A DNA stretch of 64,000 nt from Hyphomonas sp. (GCA_017792365.1 CP051229.1:2604001-2668000), one strand, 5' to 3'. Shown: positions 37,180 to 46,219, counted from the first letter of the stretch. A program made the numbers and translations. The notes: generated by a model from the sequence alone, not told the origin.

Positions 37180-38156
37180 CGCGGCGGCGGAAAGCTGCGG
37201 AAGTCCTCGAAGCCGCCGCCGCCCCAGCCGCGGCTGCCCCACACGCGCTCTCCGATCATGCAGTCGATTTCCTCTTCGGGGATCTTCAACTGCACGCGTT
37301 GAAGGAGGCCGCTGTCCGCATCGGCTTCGGCAAACTCGATCGGCGCGGTGTTGGGCGGCGCGACATCCAGTGACGCGATCTCCATCACCAGCTTCTTGCG
37401 GATCGTCGCCGCGAAGTGGCGGAGGTCGTAGACCGGCGCGATGAAGGCCGCTTCGCCGCCGATCACGCACTGCTTGTAGTAGCGGTCGAGGTGGTCGATG
37501 TCGTAATACTCGCGCGGCTTGTTGAGCATGATCGGCAGGCCGTTGATCACGATGCCGCGTTCCAGCACCTGATCGCGGATCGGCTCGACCGGCGGTCCCG
37601 CATTGTTGGCGCCGTCGCCGGACACATCGATCACCTGCCGGTACGACGTGATGCTGTTGCGCTCGATGCTGCGTGTGGCGGTGATCAGCGCCCGCGAGAT
37701 CGAGGTGCGCTGCTCGCCGAAGACAGGCTCCGACGCCAGCCGGTCGGCGAAGGCGTTGGCGGATTTCTCGCCATCGATGATCGTCCACGGGATGGTTTCC
37801 CACGGCTCGAAGTCGCCCGCCCACTCGATATAGGTGACGGCGATGCGCCCGGTCGGACCCGAGGTGATGGCGCTGATGACATCGTCATGCCGGAAGGCGT
37901 CGACATAGCCGTTGCGCTGCAGCTCATGTTCATCGGGGCTCATTGACCGGGAAATGTCGACCGCCAGCACCAGCTCCAGGTCGACGCGCTGTTCGGCCTG
38001 CTCCTGGGCGATCGCCGAGGTTCCGAGGACGCCCATGGCGATGGCGGCCAGACCATTGCGCAGGCCGGAGATCAACCGGCCGCGCCCGCCGGGCATTGTT
38101 CCTGGCGTGCCGCCAGAGTCCCGGTCAGAACCCCTGTTTGAGGCCCGTGACGTCAT
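37176..38156 (-). CDS. Exported DUF1194 (VWA-like) protein
   Basis: A 326-residue protein with a signal peptide (MGVLGTSAIAQ, preceded by a basic N-terminus) and a DUF1194 domain. This includes the MIDAS-like VLAVDISRSM, SRALITATRSIERN and VIDVSGDGANN motifs of von Willebrand A folds. Probably periplasmic. The role is unknown. ATG at 38156 has GGGAGA 5-7 nt upstream. C-terminal tail is Gly-rich (SRGWGGGGFEDF). Confidence 0.85.
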   Translation of the reverse strand: MTSRASNRGSDRDSGGTPGTMPGGRGRLISGLRNGLAAIAMGVLGTSAIAQEQAEQRVDLELVLAVDISRSMSPDEHELQRNGYVDAFRHDDVISAITSGPTGRIAVTYIEWAGDFEPWETIPWTIIDGEKSANAFADRLASEPVFGEQRTSISRALITATRSIERNSITSYRQVIDVSGDGANNAGPPVEPIRDQVLERGIVINGLPIMLNKPREYYDIDHLDRYYKQCVIGGEAAFIAPVYDLRHFAATIRKKLVMEIASLDVAPPNTAPIEFAEADADSGLLQRVQLKIPEEEIDCMIGERVWGSRGWGGGGFEDFRSFPPPR

Positions 38157-38276
38157 GCGCGTCTCCCTTGTCATCGGCCCAGCTTGCAGTCGAGACCACT
38201 TGCAAGCAAGCTACACCATATCACGAAGTCACGAGGCGAGTCCGGCGAAGTCTCGCCCGCATCAGGGGAGGCCGGC

Positions 38277-39299
38277 ATGTTGCCGAAAACCGTCGCGATC
38301 GCGGCGTCTATCAGTGTGTGCGTCTGGCTAAGCGCAGCGCCGTCCAGTGCGCAGACAGCCGACTACCAGCCGCCGCTGTCCAACGATGGACATCCGGACC
38401 TGCAGGGCGTCTGGACCAACGCTTCCATCACCACGCTGGAGCGCAACGAGCGCTACAAGTCCAACGTGCTCAGGCCGGACGAGGTCGAAGCGGCGACCGC
38501 AGCCCACCCCCAGGTCGTACGGCAGGCGACGGATGACAACCAGAAGCTCTCCGATGGCCTGCTGGACGGATCGGACCTCGCGCGCGGGCGCGGCTACAAT
38601 GCGTTCTGGATCGATCCCGGCATGCGCTTTGGCGTCGTGAAGGGCGAGACCCGGACGGCGTGGATTGTCGATCCGCCGGACGGGCGCATTCCATACCACG
38701 AAGCGGGCCGCAAGCTGGCGGCGGCGGGCGATGCGCGTCTAGGGTATTCGGATCCCGAATCCCGGCCGCTCAACGACCGCTGCCTCGCCACCGGCGGGCG
38801 CACCGGTCCGCCTATGGTCAACGGCCTCTACAACAACCACTACCAGATCGTGCAGACGCCGGAGCACGTGATGATCCATACGGAGATGATCTCGCACGCG
38901 CGCGTCATCCCGTTGCGAGGCGCCCACACGACCCCTGCGACGCAACCGCTGTTCGGCGATTCCATCGCCAGCTGGCAGGGCGATACGCTGGTGATCGAGA
39001 CGACGAACTTCAGCCCCTACCATTCATGGCAGGACCATCCGGCCTACCTCTCGCCGGATGCAAGGGTCACCGAACGCTTCTCGCGCGTCGCGGATGACGA
39101 GCTGCTATACGAATTCACGGTCGAGGATCCCGCCTATTACGCCCAGCCGTGGAGCGGCGAGGTCACCTGGCGGCGCGACGACGAGCGGATCCACGAATTC
39201 GCCTGCCACGAGGGAAATTACTCGATGGAGGGCATCCTGATGGGCGCCCGCGTCCGCGAGAAGCGGGGCGAGGTGCTGGAAGCGGCGAATGAGGAATAG
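38277..39299 (+). CDS. Exported protein of an uncharacterised family
   Basis: A 340-residue protein with a cleavable signal (LSAAPSSAQ). The mature part starts DGHPDLQGVWTNASITTLER, a form found in numerous unnamed exported proteins of Caulobacterales and sphingomonads, and includes GNYSMEGILMGAR near the end. No catalytic motif recognised. GGGGAGG precedes the ATG. Function unknown. Confidence 0.7.
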   Translation: MLPKTVAIAASISVCVWLSAAPSSAQTADYQPPLSNDGHPDLQGVWTNASITTLERNERYKSNVLRPDEVEAATAAHPQVVRQATDDNQKLSDGLLDGSDLARGRGYNAFWIDPGMRFGVVKGETRTAWIVDPPDGRIPYHEAGRKLAAAGDARLGYSDPESRPLNDRCLATGGRTGPPMVNGLYNNHYQIVQTPEHVMIHTEMISHARVIPLRGAHTTPATQPLFGDSIASWQGDTLVIETTNFSPYHSWQDHPAYLSPDARVTERFSRVADDELLYEFTVEDPAYYAQPWSGEVTWRRDDERIHEFACHEGNYSMEGILMGARVREKRGEVLEAANEE

Positions 39300-39314
39300 G
39301 GGCGGCCTGAACGC

Positions 39315-40028
39315 CTAGGAGACCGGGCCGTCATAGACCGGCTGCTGCCAGCCATAGCTCAGCGGATCGACTTTCTGGCCGTTGATCTCGACTTCGTAGT
39401 GGAGATGCACGCCGGTCGCGTTTCCGGTCCGGCCCATCAGGGCGATGACCTGTCCGGCGTCGACATAATCGCCGACCGCGAGGAAGGGATGCGGCTTGTC
39501 GAGGTGGGCGTAGAAGGTCTTCACGCCGCGCCCGTGATCGATCTCGATCACCTGGCCATAGGCGCTTTGCCAGCCATTGGCCGTCACCCGGCCTGCGCCA
39601 GCTGCATAGATGAAGCCGCCGGCAGGATTGGCGAGGTCGAGCCCCGTGTGGTTGCGCCCGCCGCCAATGGCGCGGGAGCGAAATCCGTAGCCCGAAGACA
39701 TGCACGCAGACTGCGTCGGGTTGCGGAGCAGGGCGCCGGCATGGGTCTGGATGTAGGGCGTATAGAGCTGGGCTTCGCCGCGTGCGCCGATCGGCCCGGA
39801 ATTGGAAACCCTGCCGCCGCACACGAAGAGCTCGCCGTGCACCGGCGCCCAGCCGGCGTTGGCGAACGGTCCGTGATCGACGCGCGGCGCGACCGGCTGC
39901 GGCGGTGCATAGCCGGGCTGCGGCGCATAGCGAACCTGCGCCTGCTGGGGCATGTTGGCGGCGCATCCGACCGTCCCGAAGGCGGCAATGGCTGTGGCGG
40001 CAAACGTCCGGAGCATATTGCGTCCCAT
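39315..40028 (-). CDS. M23 family peptidase lipoprotein (LytM/Gly-Gly endopeptidase fold)
   Basis: A 237-residue lipoprotein (GTVGCAAN) with a Pro/Gln-rich linker and a C-terminal M23 domain. It has all zinc ligands: H and D in NHTGLDLA, and H in VHLHYEVEING, plus AHLDK. The family cleaves peptidoglycan cross-links or acts as an activator of amidases. Zinc residues are intact, so it is probably active. No strong ribosome site (GAGAAG). Confidence 0.88.
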   Translation of the reverse strand: MGRNMLRTFAATAIAAFGTVGCAANMPQQAQVRYAPQPGYAPPQPVAPRVDHGPFANAGWAPVHGELFVCGGRVSNSGPIGARGEAQLYTPYIQTHAGALLRNPTQSACMSSGYGFRSRAIGGGRNHTGLDLANPAGGFIYAAGAGRVTANGWQSAYGQVIEIDHGRGVKTFYAHLDKPHPFLAVGDYVDAGQVIALMGRTGNATGVHLHYEVEINGQKVDPLSYGWQQPVYDGPVS

Positions 40029-40192
40029 CAACTTCTCGGCGTCCGGTAACCATAACTGCGTCACATGAATGCCCGCTGAAAGGGATTTGCGCAGTTTCAC
40101 CCTGTGCAGTTAAGGCTCCGGCAAGCAGGCGAGGCCAGCCCGCACACTTTAGGGGCGAGAAGCTTGGGCCAGGGGATCGGGCGAGGCGTACC

Positions 40193-40221
40193 TTGACCTT
40201 TCCACAGGAGCGGCCTATCGG
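40193..40221 (+). promoter_or_regulatory. Putative promoter ahead of a structured intergenic element
   Basis: TTGACC (40193-40198) and TATCGG (40216-40221) are spaced by 17 nt. The start would be near 40228, just before a run of stable hairpins. Confidence 0.4.
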
Positions 40222-40227
40222 ACGCGC

Positions 40228-40320
40228 TCTTCCGCGCAGATTTGTATCTGCGCCTTGACCGGGACCAGAGCCCGGCGAGGTCCCCGCCCGGCGCGTTGCG
40301 CTCAGCGGGCGCTACCGGTT
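40228..40320 (+). ncRNA. Candidate structured RNA or leader element, unknown
   Basis: The 344-bp divergent region between the M23 gene and the TagO-like gene holds no open frame of note but folds strongly. GCGCAGAT/ATCTGCGC forms an 8-bp hairpin (40234-40253). GACCGG (40257-40262) can pair with CCGGTT (40315-40320) to enclose two hairpins, GACC...GGTC and GCCCG...CGGGC with an inner GCGC-GTT-GCGC. No match to 4.5S, 6S, tmRNA or RNase P RNA is recognised. Confidence 0.35.
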
Positions 40321-40372
40321 TGTGCGGAAGTTATACGTATCTGGGACGGATGCTTTGGAACGAGGGTTGGAA

Positions 40373-41035
40373 ATGAGAGCGGTATCAAGTTTGGTGGTTT
40401 CGAGCGCTACCTTCGCAGTAGTGGGAAGCTTTGAGTTGGTCGCCTTGGCGCAGACCGTGCCGGATCACGAGATAAAATCTTGTGCAGCGGAAAAAAACAC
40501 AGTCCGGCGGGGGGCTTGCTTCGACACGCTCGCCGACAAATACAAGATGACAACGGTTTCGAGAACGACCACCAGCCGAGGTTCAGGCGATTGGAGGGTC
40601 TCGGATTCCACAAACCCGCTCGATGATACTCGCACGGTGGTTGTGTCCATCACGGCGAAATCCGGGAAATCTCGTTTCGGCGAGCCAATCACGATGATCG
40701 CACGCTGCAAGTCCGACAAAACGGAACTTTACATCAACTGGTCAGACTATCTAGGAAACGACAGCACTAGTATCTATTCGGACTTCAAGCTCGTTACGAC
40801 TCGTATGGGCTCCTCGTCGGCCGAGGAAAATCGTTGGAGTCTGTCAACCGACTCGAAGGCGACCTTTTCGCCGGGTTGGGGTGGCGATTGGATCAAGCGG
40901 ATCGCCAAAATCGACGAGTTCGTCGCGCAGGTTACACCTTATGGTGAGAACCCAGTCACTGCTGTGTTCGATGTCAGAGGTTTGCGGGAGGCTGCATCCC
41001 CTCTAGCCGAAACCTGCGGTTGGAATTTCGACTAG
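40373..41035 (+). CDS. TagO/VasI-like (type VI secretion-associated) exported protein, AT-rich
   Basis: A 220-residue exported protein (signal ending near ALAQT). The body strongly resembles the T6SS-associated TagO/VasI proteins: RFGEPITMIARCKSDKTELY, INWSDYLGNDSTS, WSLSTDSKATFSPG and a C-terminal FDVRGLREAASPLAETCGW. No other type VI genes are in the window. Base composition is clearly lower in GC than its neighbours and codon use is unusual, so it was probably acquired. ATG at 40373 follows GAGGG; a GTG at 40322 is possible. It sits 10 nt before ffh. Confidence 0.75.
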   Translation: MRAVSSLVVSSATFAVVGSFELVALAQTVPDHEIKSCAAEKNTVRRGACFDTLADKYKMTTVSRTTTSRGSGDWRVSDSTNPLDDTRTVVVSITAKSGKSRFGEPITMIARCKSDKTELYINWSDYLGNDSTSIYSDFKLVTTRMGSSSAEENRWSLSTDSKATFSPGWGGDWIKRIAKIDEFVAQVTPYGENPVTAVFDVRGLREAASPLAETCGWNFD

Positions 41036-41045
41036 GAGAAGTGAC

Positions 41046-42515
41046 GTGTTCGACGCGCTGACAGACAAGCTTTCAGGCGTATTCGACAGCCTGACCGGCC
41101 GCGGCGCGCTGTCGGAGAAGGACGTCACCGACGCCCTGCGCGAGATCCGCGTCGCGCTGCTCGAAGCCGATGTCGCGCTCCCGGTCGTCAAGCAATTCAT
41201 CGACGACGTGAAGCCCAAGGCCGTCGGCGACAGCGTCATCCGCTCGATCAAGCCGGGCCAGCAGGTCGTCAAGATCGTGCACGACGCGCTGGTCGACATG
41301 CTGGGCGGCGACAAGGAACCGCCGGCGCTGAAGATCGACAGCCCGCCCGCCGTCATCATGATGGCCGGCCTGCAGGGCTCGGGTAAGACCACCACCACCG
41401 GCAAGATCGCCAAGCGGCTGAAGGACGTCGAGCGCAAGAAGGTGCTGGTCGCCTCGCTGGACACGCGCCGTCCGGCGGCGATGGAACAGCTGAAGGTTCT
41501 GGCGGGGCAGGCGGGCGTCGACGCGCTGCCGATCATCGAGGGCCAGCTCCCGGCGGACATCGCAAGGCGCGCCCTGAACGCCGCCAAGCTGTCAGGCTAT
41601 GACGTCATCATCCTCGACACGGCGGGCCGCACCACGCTCGACGAGCAGATGATGAACGAGGCGGCCGAAATCGCCTCCATCGCACAGCCCAAGGAAACCC
41701 TGCTGGTCGCCGACGCGCTGACCGGTCAGGACGCGGTCGAGACCGCCAAGCGTTTCAACGACCGCCTGCCGCTGACCGGCCTCGTGCTGACGCGGATGGA
41801 CGGCGACGGGCGCGGCGGCGCGGCGCTCTCGATGCGCGCGGTCACCGGCCTGCCGATCCGCTTCATCGGCATGGGCGAGAAGCTCGACGGCCTCGACGTG
41901 TTCGACGCCAAGCGCATCGCCGGCCGCATTCTTGGCCAGGGCGACATCGTCAAGCTGGTCGAGAAGGCCCGCGAGCATGTCGACGAGGAAGAGCAGGCGC
42001 GCCTCGCCAAGAAGATGGCGAAGGGCAAGTTCGACCTTGAAGACCTCGCCAGCCAGCTGCGCCAATTACAGAAGATGGGGGGGCTCGGCGGCCTGATGGG
42101 CATGATGCCGGGCGCCAAGCAGGCCAAGGCCGCGATGGCCGCCGGCAACATGGACGACAAAGTGCTCAAGCGTCAGGAAGCGATCATCTCGTCGATGACG
42201 CCGAAGGAGCGCGCCAAGCCGGAAATCCTGCAGGCCTCGCGCAAGCGCCGCATCGCGGCGGGCGCAGGCGTCGACGTCGCCGAGGTCAACCGCGTCCTCA
42301 AGATGCACAAGCAGATGTCCACCATGATGAAGAAGATGGGCAAGGGCGGCATGAAGAACCTGATGAAGTCCATGGGAGGCGGCGGCGGCATGCCCCCCGG
42401 CGGCATGGGCGGCCTTGGCGGCGCAGGTGGCGGCGGGCTTCCCGGTCTCGGCGGCGGCGGCATGCCCGGCGGACTGCCCGGCCTGGGCGGACCCGGGGGA
42501 GGGAAGAAGAAGTGA
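41046..42515 (+). CDS. ffh: Signal recognition particle protein Ffh
   Basis: A 489-residue SRP54: N domain, GTPase G domain with GLQGSGKTTTTGKIA, DTAGRTTLDEQM and TRMDGDGRGGAA, and a methionine-rich M domain. The C-terminal tail is extremely Gly/Met/Pro rich (GGGGMPPGGMGGLGG), typical of alphaproteobacteria. It binds 4.5S RNA and signal sequences and targets nascent proteins to FtsY. Start of an ffh-chorismate mutase-rpsP-GNAT-rimM run. Confidence 0.96.
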   Translation: MFDALTDKLSGVFDSLTGRGALSEKDVTDALREIRVALLEADVALPVVKQFIDDVKPKAVGDSVIRSIKPGQQVVKIVHDALVDMLGGDKEPPALKIDSPPAVIMMAGLQGSGKTTTTGKIAKRLKDVERKKVLVASLDTRRPAAMEQLKVLAGQAGVDALPIIEGQLPADIARRALNAAKLSGYDVIILDTAGRTTLDEQMMNEAAEIASIAQPKETLLVADALTGQDAVETAKRFNDRLPLTGLVLTRMDGDGRGGAALSMRAVTGLPIRFIGMGEKLDGLDVFDAKRIAGRILGQGDIVKLVEKAREHVDEEEQARLAKKMAKGKFDLEDLASQLRQLQKMGGLGGLMGMMPGAKQAKAAMAAGNMDDKVLKRQEAIISSMTPKERAKPEILQASRKRRIAAGAGVDVAEVNRVLKMHKQMSTMMKKMGKGGMKNLMKSMGGGGGMPPGGMGGLGGAGGGGLPGLGGGGMPGGLPGLGGPGGGKKK

Positions 42516-42802
42516 CAACCGATCCCCAAACCGAACTCAATCGCCTGCGCGCCTCGATCGACAACATTGATGCGGCGGTGGTCCACATGCTGGCCGAGCG
42601 CTTCAAGTGCACGCAGGCGGTCGGAAGGCTGAAGGCCGAACACGCCATGCCGCCTGCCGACAAGGACCGCGAGGCGCGCCAGATCGAACGCCTGCGCACC
42701 GCGCGCGACGCCGATCTCGACCCCGACTTCGCCGAGAAGTTTCTCAATTTCATCGTGACGGAGGTGATCCGCCACCATGAGAAATTGCAGGAGGGCAAAT
42801 GA
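42512..42802 (+). CDS. Chorismate mutase (AroQ class)
   Basis: A 96-residue all-helical protein with LRASIDNIDAAVVHMLAERF, KCTQAVGRLKAE, and DPDFAEKFLNFIVTEVIRHH, the three-helix AroQ core that forms an active dimer. It converts chorismate to prephenate for Phe/Tyr synthesis. Its GTG start overlaps the ffh TGA (GTGA), so it is coupled to ffh. A chorismate mutase here is common in alphaproteobacterial ffh operons. Confidence 0.9.
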   Translation: MTTDPQTELNRLRASIDNIDAAVVHMLAERFKCTQAVGRLKAEHAMPPADKDREARQIERLRTARDADLDPDFAEKFLNFIVTEVIRHHEKLQEGK

Positions 42803-42816
42803 CCCTCCGCACTCCC

Positions 42817-42922
42817 TTCGTCATCCCGGGGCGCGAAGCGAACCCGGGATCCGGAAACGTTCTCCGGCCCCCGCATGTGGCCGGATCCCGGATTGCGCTG
42901 TGCGCCTCCGGGATGACGACAA
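42817..42922. repeat. REP-like inverted repeat inside the ffh-rpsP operon
   Basis: GTCATCCCGG at the left end and CCGGGATGAC at the right are inverted copies, with further pairing inside (CCCGGGATCCGG region and CCGGATCCCGG). It is related to the repeats at 32.1-32.85 kb. It lies between the chorismate mutase gene and rpsP and would form a long hairpin in the mRNA. Confidence 0.75.
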
Positions 42923-42973
42923 CCCAGACCTGAAAACAAACCGAACTTACGTATCCACTGAAAGGCTAGACAC

Positions 42974-43414
42974 ATGTCACTGAAAATCCGGCTCGCCCGC
43001 GGCGGCTCGAAGAAACGTCCCTACTACCGCATCGTCGTCGCTGACTCGCGCTATGCGCGTGACGGCCGCTTCATCGAGAAGATCGGCGCCTATGACCCGC
43101 TGCTCGCGAAAGACGACGAGAAGCGCGTCATCCTCGACTTCGACAAGGCCAAGGAATGGATCGCCAAGGGCGCCCAGCCGACCGACCGCGTTGCGCGCTT
43201 CCTCGGCGCCGCCGGCGTGGTGAAGTGGGTGCACGGCAACAACCCGCAGAAGGCCGAGCCCGGCGAGAAAGCCAAGGAACGCGCCGCCGAGAAGGCTGAG
43301 AAAGCCGAAGCCGCCAAGGCCGCCGCCGAAGCGCCTGCCGAAGAGCCGGCTGAAGAAGCTGCCGCCGAGGCACCTGCCGATGAAGCAGCCGAAGAAGAAA
43401 AAGCGTCCGAGTAG
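42974..43414 (+). CDS. rpsP: 30S ribosomal protein S16
   Basis: A 146-residue S16: [34 protein letters not shown] and the family's [14 protein letters not shown]. The C-terminus carries an Ala/Glu/Lys-rich extension of about 55 residues ([17 protein letters not shown]), common in alphaproteobacteria. It assembles early into the 30S subunit. GNAT and rimM follow. Confidence 0.96.
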   Translation: MSLKIRLARGGSKKRPYYRIVVADSRYARDGRFIEKIGAYDPLLAKDDEKRVILDFDKAKEWIAKGAQPTDRVARFLGAAGVVKWVHGNNPQKAEPGEKAKERAAEKAEKAEAAKAAAEAPAEEPAEEAAAEAPADEAAEEEKASE

Positions 43415-43420
43415 GATCGC

Positions 43421-43918
43421 TTGCCGACGACGATCCGCGACTACGGACCCGGCGATGAGGCGTTCATTCTGCGCCTCAACGCCGACTGTACGCCGGAGGT
43501 CGGCGACATGGATGCAGGCCGCTTCGCGCAGATCTGCCAAGCGGCGCATCGCATCCTGATTGCGGAAGCCGGCGGCGGCCCCGTCGGCTTTCTCATTCTG
43601 CTGCGCGCTGGCGCGTCCTACGACAGCGACAACTACGCCTGGTTCGAGGAGCGGTTCGACAGCCATCTCTATGTCGACCGTGTCGCGATCGATGAGATGT
43701 CGCGAGGCGAGGGGATCGGCGCGGCGCTCTACGAGGCCGCCTTCCAGCTGGCCCGCGAGGCCGGCGAGGCGCGCGTCACCGCCGAGGTCAACGAGATGCC
43801 GCCCAATCCTGCAAGCCTCGCCTTCCACGACCGCATGGGCTTCATCAGCCTCGGCACGCGCTTTTCGAACGCAGGCAAGACCGTCGTGCTCCTCGAACGT
43901 CCGGTCGCTGCATCATGA
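43421..43918 (+). CDS. GNAT family N-acetyltransferase
   Basis: A 165-residue GNAT with ILIAEAGGGPVGFLILLRAG, the acetyl-CoA loop RGEGIGAALYEAAFQLAREA, and a final NPASLAFHDRMGF (beta-bulge region). TTG start with AGGAT a few bases upstream, directly after the rpsP stop. Between rpsP and rimM, overlapping rimM by 4 nt. A ribosomal substrate is possible but only by position. Confidence 0.82.
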   Translation: MPTTIRDYGPGDEAFILRLNADCTPEVGDMDAGRFAQICQAAHRILIAEAGGGPVGFLILLRAGASYDSDNYAWFEERFDSHLYVDRVAIDEMSRGEGIGAALYEAAFQLAREAGEARVTAEVNEMPPNPASLAFHDRMGFISLGTRFSNAGKTVVLLERPVAAS

Positions 43919-44469
43919 GCAAGCCGCGCGAAGACCTGATCGTGGTCGCCCAGATCGCCGGCGCGTTTGGCGTGAAAGGCGAGGTCCGGGTCCGCTCGTT
44001 CACCGAAGACCCCGAAGCCTGCCTTGGCTACGGCCCGCTGATGGACGAGACCGGCAAGGTCATCCTCACGCCGAGGCGCCACAGGCCCCTGAAGGACGTG
44101 TTCGGCGTGGTCGCCGACGAGCAGCTGCAGCGCGAGGAATGGGAAGCGCTGAAGGGCACCGACCTCTACGTCCCGCGCGATGTCCTGCCGGCGCCTGACG
44201 AGGATGAATTCTACATCGTCGATCTCATCGGCTGTTCGGTCGTGCACGCGGACGGACGTGAGCTGGGCGTGGTGCGCAACGTGCCGGACTTTGGCGCCGG
44301 ATCGCTTCTGGAGATCACGCCGCCCGCGGGCGCAGGCTTTTACCTGCCGTTCGATCCGGAAACCGCGCCCGGCGTCGACCTCGACGCGCGCCGCATCACG
44401 GTGGCGCCGGACGAGGCGCTGCTTCCAGAGGCGCTTCAGCGGCAGCCTTCGGACGGCGGCACGAACTGA
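43915..44469 (+). CDS. rimM: Ribosome maturation factor RimM
   Basis: A 184-residue RimM: VVAQIAGAFGVKGEVRVRSF at the start, a PRC-barrel second half with DEFYIVDLIGCSVVHADG and LGVVRNVPDFGAGSLLEI. It helps assemble the 30S head and binds S19. The usual following genes trmD and rplS are missing; instead a glycosyltransferase gene converges, overlapping by 34 nt. Confidence 0.94.
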   Translation: MSKPREDLIVVAQIAGAFGVKGEVRVRSFTEDPEACLGYGPLMDETGKVILTPRRHRPLKDVFGVVADEQLQREEWEALKGTDLYVPRDVLPAPDEDEFYIVDLIGCSVVHADGRELGVVRNVPDFGAGSLLEITPPAGAGFYLPFDPETAPGVDLDARRITVAPDEALLPEALQRQPSDGGTN

Positions 44470-46040
44470 AAATACAGCGTCGACGCCTTGGTGAGGCTCT
44501 GGCGCAGGTTGCGGCGGATGGCGCCCTCCGGCCCGCGGTCGCGCGGCTGGGCGCCAAGTTCGATCACCAGATAGTCGGCGAGGTCCTGCGGCATCACCGT
44601 TTCGTTGCGCCACACGGCGAGACATGCCCCGTTCGTCGAGGGCATCGGATAGGCGTCGGGCGCATGGCTGGCGTCGAGGACGCGCGCATTCGGGAACGCC
44701 GCCCGGAGGTTGCCGGTCAGATGAACGTCCGACCCGACGATGGTGCCGACTGAAAATCCGCTGTCGCGAAGCTCGGCCTCCCATGCGGTCATCGGCGTAT
44801 ACGGCCGGCAGCCGTCCTCGCTGCACATCGCGATCTCGTAGCGCCACTCGATGAAGCGGCCAATCACGACGCCGGAGGTCACGATCAGGAAGATGGCGGC
44901 GAACGCCCGCGCCATGACCGGGAACTCGCCGGCGCGCTTGACGTGCGCCGCCATCCAGATCGGGATGGTGAAGATCGCGGGCAGCATCCAGTACGTCTTG
45001 AACACCTGCACGCCCGCCGCCACGCCGCCCAGCATCAGGAGGGTTGCAAACAGCGGCGTGCGCGCCAGCACGCCGCGCCAGGCTGCCTCGTGCGGCTCCT
45101 CGTTCGTCGACCGGCGCTGAAACACCGGATAGAGCAGCGGCAGCCAGATCGACCAGAACAACGTCGCCCAGAACAACGAGAGGGGCAGGGTGGCGAGGAA
45201 TAGCGTTTCCGCCATGTCCAGGCCGCCGCGCAGCACCCGGTCGAACCAGACGGGATCCATCGTCCAGCTGTCGGCGAAGTCCCGGAACGCTTCGGGGACG
45301 CGGTCCACATGGGTGAAGAACCAGAAGATGTAGACGCCCTTGATCGCGACAGCGATGACCAGCGCGAGCCCAAGATAACGGAACTTTACAGCGTCGCGCA
45401 GGAAGGGGGACAGGAGCGCCGCCGCCACCAGGGCGACCGGGAAAATCATGAACAGGTGGCTAGTGAGCAGCCCTGCGCCCATTGCAACGCCCAGATAGAC
45501 CCAGTCGCGCCAGCGCCGCCATGTCAGGATGCGCGTCAGCGCGTGCAGGCTGAGCGACATGCAGGCCATCAGGCCGACGGCGTTCAGCATGTCTTCGTGC
45601 ATGCCCCATCCGACCATGTAGGTCAGCGCCAGTCCGGCGAGCGCCCCCGCGGACGCCGTGGAAGAGGTCAGGATATTGCGCGCCGAGAGGTAATAGAAGC
45701 TGAGCCCGACGCACAGCAGGATGTATTTGACGGCGAACACGAGCGGCGCGCTCAGCCCCGGCCAGATCGACAGCCCGGCATAGATCCAGGTGATCAGGGG
45801 CGGCGCGGCCGCCGAATAGCCAAACTGCAAGGACTGCGACAGCAGCAGGTGCTCGGCTTCTTCGACCGTGAACACCGGCGCGATCAGCACGCGGATCACG
45901 TAGTGCACCAGGCAGTAGAGATAGATCAGCAACAGTACCGACGACTTTTCCAGCCGTGCGATCGATCCAGGCGATATGCGCGAGGGGCGTCGTTCCTTCA
46001 GACCGGCCGGTCGCCGTGCTCGCCTGGGCAATATGCTCAT
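44436..46040 (-). CDS. Glycosyltransferase family 39-type membrane protein (ArnT/PMT-like)
   Basis: A 534-residue polytopic membrane protein with about 10-12 spans. The first periplasmic loop contains FTVEEAEHLLLSQSLQFGYS, in the position of the acidic catalytic motif of GT39/PMT_2 enzymes. A periplasmic C-terminal domain follows (cysteines in MCSEDGCRPYT). Such enzymes transfer a sugar from a lipid carrier to lipid A, another lipid or protein. The substrate is unknown. ATG at 46040 (MSILPRRARRP) chosen; no strong ribosome site. Confidence 0.8.
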   Translation of the reverse strand: MSILPRRARRPAGLKERRPSRISPGSIARLEKSSVLLLIYLYCLVHYVIRVLIAPVFTVEEAEHLLLSQSLQFGYSAAAPPLITWIYAGLSIWPGLSAPLVFAVKYILLCVGLSFYYLSARNILTSSTASAGALAGLALTYMVGWGMHEDMLNAVGLMACMSLSLHALTRILTWRRWRDWVYLGVAMGAGLLTSHLFMIFPVALVAAALLSPFLRDAVKFRYLGLALVIAVAIKGVYIFWFFTHVDRVPEAFRDFADSWTMDPVWFDRVLRGGLDMAETLFLATLPLSLFWATLFWSIWLPLLYPVFQRRSTNEEPHEAAWRGVLARTPLFATLLMLGGVAAGVQVFKTYWMLPAIFTIPIWMAAHVKRAGEFPVMARAFAAIFLIVTSGVVIGRFIEWRYEIAMCSEDGCRPYTPMTAWEAELRDSGFSVGTIVGSDVHLTGNLRAAFPNARVLDASHAPDAYPMPSTNGACLAVWRNETVMPQDLADYLVIELGAQPRDRGPEGAIRRNLRQSLTKASTLYFQFVPPSEGCR

Positions 46041-46219
46041 GACTGACTTTCGACAGGCAGTTCCGTTCCGCAATTGGTCCACACCAAAGCGGATCGGCGT
46101 ACACGACAACAAGGAAGCTCAACCATCCGCACAAGCCACAACATTCGCCGGAGGTCCACCTCCCTCAGATGAATTCGCAGCACCTGCCGTCAGCCTGTTC
46201 ACCTGACCTGACGGAAGGA

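Noticed and set aside
40228-40320. 4.5S (SRP) RNA near ffh
   Set aside because: The region folds, but the conserved GGAAGGAAGCA-type SRP loop is absent.
40373-41035. A type VI secretion system in this window
   Set aside because: Only a TagO/VasI-like gene is present; no sheath, Hcp, VgrG, baseplate or TssJLM genes are seen.
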